Source of the DNA: Anaerolineales bacterium
GTDB lineage: Bacteria; Chloroflexota; Anaerolineae; Anaerolineales; E44-bin32
Reading direction: 5' to 3'
DNA length: 10,028 bases
NCBI GenBank assembly: GCA_011772595.1
Contig: WVZH01000167.1
Location: 50,533-60,560 of the forward strand
Shown here: positions 6,486-10,028 of the stretch, one piece after another
Position numbering within the stretch: position 1 is the first letter of the stretch
Layout of the letters: each line of letters begins with the position of its first letter
Made by a program: the position numbers and the translations under genes
The notes under the pieces: generated by a model
Databases searched by the model: none
Told to the model about the DNA's origin: nothing
What the model saw: the letters and a program-made list of their open reading frames with translations, nothing else

Positions 6486-7712
6486 TTACGCGACCATCTC
6501 CTTTGCACCTGCACCCGCCTTGATCGCTTCCAGACGGTCGAGGCGCTCCCAGGGAAGATCCAGATCATCACGCCCAAAATGCCCATATGCTGCGGTTTGG
6601 TGGAAGATCGGTTTGCGTAAGCCGAGATCGCGGATGATTGCCCCTGGGCGGAGATCGAAGTGATTCTCGACCAGACCGATGATCTCCTCGTCTGGGATAC
6701 GTCCCGTACCAAACGTTTCGACATTAACCGAGAGTGGTTGTGCCACACCGATCGCATAGGCGACTTGAAGCTCACATCTCTCCGCGAGACCCGCTGCGAC
6801 GATGTGCTTTGCTGCCCAGCGTGCCGCGTAGGCACCGGAACGATCCACCTTCGTAGCGTCCTTACCGCTGAAGCAGCCTCCACCATGGCGGCCCATTCCA
6901 CCATAGGTATCGACGATGATCTTGCGACCCGTGAGACCGGAGTCACCAAGCGGTCCACCTACGACGAAACGCCCTGTCGGATTGATGTAAATCTTTATCC
7001 TTTCGTCAACCAGTTTTTCAGGCAGGACGGGTTGGATAACGTGCTCGATGATCCCCGCGCGGATCTCCTGCTCATCGACTTCGGGAGCATGTTGTGTGCT
7101 GATCAGTACTGTGTCCACGCGTTTCGGTTGGCCAAGATTGTATTCCACGGTTACTTGCGATTTGCCGTCCGGGCGCACCCACGGCAGCACACCGGTTTTA
7201 CGCACCTCTGCTAGACGACGCGTGAGCAAGTGAGCGAGATGAATGGGCATCGGCATGAGTGTGTCGGTCTCGTTGCACGCGAAGCCAAACATCATACCCT
7301 GATCGCCCGCGCCGATCGTCTCAACTTCTTCATCTGTCACCTCACCGGTCCGATATTCGAGCGCCCGATCCACGCCTTGGGCGATATCTCCGCTTTGCTC
7401 GGCGACCGCAACTTGCACCCCACACGTGTTGCCATCAAAGCCCTTCTCGCTGTTGTCGTACCCAATTTCCTTGATAACCCGGCGAGCTAACTCGTCATAG
7501 TTGATCTGTGCTGCAGTAGTGATCTCACCAAGCAGCATCACAAAGTCGGTCTTGGCTGCCACTTCACATGCGACGCGTGAATAGGGGTCCTGCTCCAAAC
7601 AGGCATCTAACACAGCGTCGGATATCTGATCGCACATCTTGTCCGGATGCCCCTCGGTGACCGATTCGGAGGTGAAAAACAATTGGGGTGATTTCATGAA
7701 CGTTGTACTCAT
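6486..7712 (-). CDS. metK: S-adenosylmethionine synthetase
   Basis: Makes SAM from methionine and ATP; cytoplasmic, normally a homotetramer. The 408-residue length and all three domains fit. Visible motifs are GHPDK at 21-25, the ATP-binding [10 protein letters not shown] at 134-143, and the P-loop-like GGG-FSGKD-TKVDRS region at 267-282. Two positions in that last motif are unusual: C270 where alanine is usual, and A276 where proline is usual (KDPTKVDRS). The ATG at 7712 follows a full AAGGAGG at 8 nt spacing. Expression is controlled by a SAM-I riboswitch directly upstream, giving feedback by the product, and the transcript ends at the 6425-6461 terminator. Confidence 0.99.
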   Translation of the reverse strand: MSTTFMKSPQLFFTSESVTEGHPDKMCDQISDAVLDACLEQDPYSRVACEVAAKTDFVMLLGEITTAAQINYDELARRVIKEIGYDNSEKGFDGNTCGVQVAVAEQSGDIAQGVDRALEYRTGEVTDEEVETIGAGDQGMMFGFACNETDTLMPMPIHLAHLLTRRLAEVRKTGVLPWVRPDGKSQVTVEYNLGQPKRVDTVLISTQHAPEVDEQEIRAGIIEHVIQPVLPEKLVDERIKIYINPTGRFVVGGPLGDSGLTGRKIIVDTYGGMGRHGGGCFSGKDATKVDRSGAYAARWAAKHIVAAGLAERCELQVAYAIGVAQPLSVNVETFGTGRIPDEEIIGLVENHFDLRPGAIIRDLGLRKPIFHQTAAYGHFGRDDLDLPWERLDRLEAIKAGAGAKEMVA

Positions 7713-7735
7713 TCAAACTTCCTCCTTAATAAATT

Positions 7736-7786
7736 TGCCCCTTCTACGCGAGAAGGGGCATTGTCACCAACTCAAGCCTCCCTCTC
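7736..7786 (-). terminator. SAM-riboswitch expression platform: terminator and antiterminator
   Basis: Terminator hairpin: TGCCCCTTCT / AGAAGGGGCA, a 10-bp stem (7751-7760 with 7736-7745... read on the minus strand) with a 5-nt loop, followed by AATTTATT, a weak U-tract, and then the metK ribosome site (7721-7727). Antiterminator: GAGAGGG(A)GGC at 7776-7786 pairs with GCCCCUUCUC of the terminator 5' arm, ten pairs with one bulged A. This strand shares 7782-7786 with the 3' side of aptamer helix P1, so SAM binding would free the terminator to form. Confidence 0.75.
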
Positions 7787-7896
7787 ATCTTTCAGACACT
7801 CTGTCTGTCGGAATTCGCACCACGCCAGTAGATTTCATCTGGTAGGTTGCCGAGGCTTCACAGGGCCGTTCCCTCCACCTCTCTGGATAAGAGTGC
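7780..7896 (-). ncRNA. SAM-I (S-box) riboswitch aptamer
   Basis: The minus strand carries the S-box core nearly to consensus: CTCTTATCCAGAGAGGTGGAGGG, then an ACGGCCC..GAAGCC..CGGCAACC block, a P3 stem (CCAG..CTGG), GGTGC-AATTCC, a P4 stem (CAGACA..TGTCTG-like) and closing GATGAGAG. P1 pairs CTCTTATC (7886-7893) with GATGAGAG (7782-7789). It binds S-adenosylmethionine and lies directly upstream of metK, the gene for SAM synthesis. Confidence 0.97.
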
Positions 7897-7922
7897 TTTA
7901 GGGGCTATTCGATTGTCACAAA

Positions 7923-7952
7923 AATATACCATAGCCGTCCACAGTCTGTCAA
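7923..7952 (-). promoter_or_regulatory. Sigma70-type promoter of metK
   Basis: Minus strand TTGACA (7947-7952), an 18-nt spacer, TATATT (7923-7928), with TG one base before the -10 (extended -10). Start near 7916, about 23 nt before the first base of aptamer helix P1. Confidence 0.85.
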
Positions 7953-8015
7953 TTAGATACATTCTCTAACCGCAGCGCTTGGAGGTTGGCGTGCCAGCGT
8001 TATGGTTATAAATCT

Positions 8016-8030
8016 CCACCGTCTCGGTGG
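8016..8030 (-). terminator. Possible terminator of the small membrane protein gene
   Basis: A perfect 6-bp stem CCACCG / CGGTGG with a 3-nt loop, 33 nt after the stop at 8063. The following minus-strand bases AGATTTATAA make only a weak U-tract. It separates this gene from the metK promoter. Confidence 0.45.
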
Positions 8031-8062
8031 GGGTTTGTCATCGATCGCGGGTTCGAAGTGCT

Positions 8063-8380
8063 TTATTTCTTCCCGCCATCCTCAGGGATCCGGCCTACAC
8101 CCCAGATCACAAGAGCAACGCCGACTCCAAGACCGAACCCACCCAGCGTGCCTGGGCTCGCCACCCAGCGACCGATTAGCACAAATGCAGCTAGCAATCC
8201 TAGCATCGTAGCGACCGCATACTGCCAGACTTTCATCCTGACTGATTGAACGGCCAGCCAGCCAACACCTAAGCCGAAGGCCATTGCGCCTGCAGCGCGC
8301 AGGATAATCCCAAGGACCTCCATGAGATCATAAAGGTCCATTGTGATATCTCCGAGGATCCGAAAAGATTGTACATCCAT
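8063..8380 (-). CDS. Small hypothetical membrane protein (three predicted helices)
   Basis: 105 residues, function not recognised. Three hydrophobic segments at about 19-46, 50-73 and 78-98 are rich in Gly, Ala, Leu and Val; the first and third hold G-x-G repeats (GLGVGW, GGFGLGVGVA). Short charged ends, with a final EDGGKK tail. No signal peptide and no cysteine. The ATG at 8380 has a perfect AGGAGG 7 nt upstream, which makes a real gene likely despite the size. A second in-frame ATG 13 codons later is less well placed. It stands alone, with a promoter at 8428-8456 and a possible terminator at 8016-8030, and is divergent from the SpoIID-domain gene. Confidence 0.75.
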   Translation of the reverse strand: MDVQSFRILGDITMDLYDLMEVLGIILRAAGAMAFGLGVGWLAVQSVRMKVWQYAVATMLGLLAAFVLIGRWVASPGTLGGFGLGVGVALVIWGVGRIPEDGGKK

Positions 8381-8720
8381 GGCAAATCCTCCTATCCTTC
8401 AATTGTTATGACTGCCATCAAGGTAAGATAATAGGCCGCGATTGCTATTGGCACAAGTTTTGCACTGCATAAAACCTGGCTCCAAACCAACATCACATTG
8501 GAAGGAAAAATGGCACACAGGAAGCGGTGATCAGCGTATGGTGTCATATTGTGTGGTCGATACGGTTAAATGAGATGACGTCGCCAAGGTATATTTGGTT
8601 CCCAATCTTAAGGAAGGACATGAAAAACCATTACACCTCCCTCCTATACACCAGTATGACTGATAGGCCCTTGACAGGAGCCTAATTATTCAGATGATTA
8701 TGGGGAGGAATTAGGCGGCA
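8381..8720. other. Divergent intergenic region
   Basis: About 340 bases between the minus-strand membrane protein and the plus-strand SpoIID-domain gene. It holds the candidate minus promoter at 8428-8456 and, on the plus strand, TTGACA at 8671-8676 with a poor -10 (ATGATT, 8694-8699, spacing 17). A start from that pair (near 8706) would remove the GGGGAGG ribosome site at 8702-8708, so either that promoter is not used or translation begins later. A 21-codon frame at 8620-8685 after AAGGAAGG is noted but not called. No tRNA or repeat was seen. Confidence 0.5.
8428..8456 (-). promoter_or_regulatory. Candidate promoter of the small membrane protein gene
   Basis: Minus strand TTGTGC (8451-8456, 3 of 6), 17-nt spacer, TATTAT (8428-8433, 5 of 6). 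Start near 8421, 41 nt before the ATG. Spacing and position fit, but the -35 is weak. Confidence 0.45.
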
Positions 8721-10028
8721 GTGCATCTAGCCCAACAAGCGCATGACGAGAGCGAGAACATCGTCATCACGCTCCTGGCCAGAAATGCCCCTTCACCACC
8801 TGAGAATGGTCAACAACGAATGACAGGTAAAGCTTCTCTTCCCGGGAGAAAGTTTTCATTGCAAGGTGGTCGCGAATTCATTTTGGCAGCCTTCGTGATG
8901 ATCGCCACATTTATGGCTTTCGCGCTTGAGCCTGCAATTGCTCAAACCGGGGCGAGCGCGAACGTACGCGGTCAAGTGATTGATTTGAGGACCGGGGTTC
9001 CGATCACCGCTGCACAAGTCACTGCATCCAATCTGGGATTATCGATAAAGACCGACGCTTCCGGCCGCTTCGCCTGGAGCAATATTGCTCTCGACGAACC
9101 CGAGTTCCTCACCACGTTAACTGTGACAGCAGCCGGCTACGGGGACTGGACGTTGCAGGATGTCCGTCTTATCGCCAACGACACTTTAATCCTCTCCGTC
9201 GAACTCGGAAACGAGCCAAGAACGATCGTCGTTCCTCCACCGCGCGCCGAGCGACCAGCTGATCCAGAGACGATTTTCGGAGCCGCGGCTCTCGTCAAGC
9301 CACTTGCAGATCAAAGTCTATTACTCATTCCGACCACGATCCGGGTGCGTATCACGAATTATGCATACTGCGATCTGGATCGAGAGTACACGGTTGAGAC
9401 TGTGGATTTCAAGGATTACGTCAAACACGTTCTTCCCAATGAATGGTCACCCGCCTGGCATCAGGAATCACTCCGCTCAGGTGCCATGGCTGCCAAAATG
9501 TACGCCTGGTCGTACATCGCTATCGGCGGAAAATGGCCCGACGCCGACGTCTACGACAGCACCTGCGACCAGGTTTACAATCCGGCGATCGAATATCAAA
9601 GTACGAACGACGCCGTGGACGATACTTGGGATTGGCGCCTTATGCGCGGGGATCAACTCGTGCGTACATACTACCGAGCCTATGTCAGCCAATGTCCCGA
9701 TGGGCTATCCGGGAATTGTATGGGTCAGGTGGAATCCCGCGACATGGCTAACCAAGGTGACACTTGGGACAAAATACTTCTCACCTTTTACGAGGATAGT
9801 GAAGTCTCGTTGATGTTGCCGGTAGCGGGAGGTTACTCGCTGCGCTTTTTCGGAAACGCCGAGGATGACATCGACCGCTTGAAGGTTTCGATCGACGACC
9901 CTGCTAACAGCGATCCCGGACCACCCGTCGACGTAGGCGCGGGAGATTTCACGATCGAATGGTGGATGAAGGCCAATCCCGGAGATAATGCTGCCCCCAC
10001 CTGTGATCCGCAGAATGAACGCTGGGTA
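8721..10028 (+). CDS. Secreted SpoIID/LytB-domain protein with LamG-like C-terminus (3' end cut by window)
   Basis: At least 436 codons, open at the right edge. The GTG at 8721 follows GGGGAGG (12 nt); the ATG at 8820 lacks a ribosome site but gives a more ordinary signal peptide. Numbering from that ATG: signal or anchor helix 20-36, likely cleavage after AIA (39-41); carboxypeptidase-regulatory-like beta domain 48-130 (VRGQVID...G.PI..A.V, TDASGRF, VTAAGYG); Pro/Arg-rich linker 131-150; SpoIID/LytB domain about 172-335 with VDFKDYVKHVLPNEW (E208 candidate catalytic Glu), ESLRSGAMAAKMYAW and CDQVY; then the start of a LamG-like jelly roll (SLRFFGNAEDDID, DVGAGDFTIEWWMKA) at 340-385. SpoIID is a peptidoglycan lytic transglycosylase in spore formers; here a cell-surface glycan role is inferred. 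Confidence 0.9.
   Translation, partial: MHLAQQAHDESENIVITLLARNAPSPPENGQQRMTGKASLPGRKFSLQGGREFILAAFVMIATFMAFALEPAIAQTGASANVRGQVIDLRTGVPITAAQVTASNLGLSIKTDASGRFAWSNIALDEPEFLTTLTVTAAGYGDWTLQDVRLIANDTLILSVELGNEPRTIVVPPPRAERPADPETIFGAAALVKPLADQSLLLIPTTIRVRITNYAYCDLDREYTVETVDFKDYVKHVLPNEWSPAWHQESLRSGAMAAKMYAWSYIAIGGKWPDADVYDSTCDQVYNPAIEYQSTNDAVDDTWDWRLMRGDQLVRTYYRAYVSQCPDGLSGNCMGQVESRDMANQGDTWDKILLTFYEDSEVSLMLPVAGGYSLRFFGNAEDDIDRLKVSIDDPANSDPGPPVDVGAGDFTIEWWMKANPGDNAAPTCDPQNERWV

Noticed and set aside
6425..6958. Minus-strand frame of 177 codons
   Set aside because: Out-of-frame shadow of metK; Ser/Arg-rich composition with no family pattern, and it runs through the metK terminator.
7987..7996. Short palindrome TGGCGTGCCA upstream of the metK promoter
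   Set aside because: Only 10 bases, single copy, and the riboswitch already accounts for metK control.
8620..8685. 21-codon frame after AAGGAAGG
   Set aside because: Good ribosome site, but the frame is very short, resembles nothing known and overlaps a possible -35 box; not enough for a call.
9304..9813. Plus-strand frame of 169 codons
   Set aside because: It overlaps the SpoIID-domain gene in another frame. The frame from 8820 gives clear signal peptide, SpoIID and LamG-like matches across the same bases.

Overview
The window comes from a bacterial chromosome, most likely a member of the Chloroflexota (Anaerolineae-like). This is inferred from the protein mix: an archaeal/eukaryote-type ProRS without the editing insertion, a SAM-I (S-box) riboswitch ahead of metK, a metallophosphoesterase of a type I associate with Chloroflexota, and an exported SpoIID/LytB protein with a LamG region. 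No database search was possible, so the phylum is a judgement. There are no IS elements, tRNAs, rRNAs or CRISPR arrays.

Layout. From 1 to 8380 every gene lies on the minus strand, so the order of transcription is right to left. A small three-helix membrane protein (8063-8380) has its own promoter and a possible terminator. Next comes metK (6486-7712), behind a near-consensus promoter, a full SAM-I aptamer and a terminator/antiterminator switch, and closed by a strong terminator. The next promoter (6400-6428) is a perfect TTGACA-N17-TATAAT and begins inside the tail of the metK terminator. It drives a tight four-gene cluster: MazG-like pyrophosphohydrolase, metallophosphoesterase, APH-fold kinase and LOG-family protein. 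Between this promoter and the likely mazG start lies a leader with an intrinsic terminator, a matching antiterminator, competing hairpins and a possible leaderless upstream ORF. After LOG come proS, an AlkD-like helical-repeat gene coupled to it, rpsO with its own extended -10 promoter, and the 5' part of pnp, which runs off the left edge.

The only plus-strand gene (8721 to the right edge) encodes a secreted protein with a carboxypeptidase-regulatory-like domain, a SpoIID/LytB domain and the start of a LamG-like domain. It is divergent from the small membrane protein gene, with about 340 bases between them.

How the parts fit. proS, rpsO and pnp serve translation and RNA turnover, and metK makes SAM and is switched off by it. 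The MazG/MPE/APH/LOG cluster is best read as nucleotide or phosphometabolite house-cleaning, but its substrates are unknown. Its attenuator-like leader is the most interesting undescribed element here.
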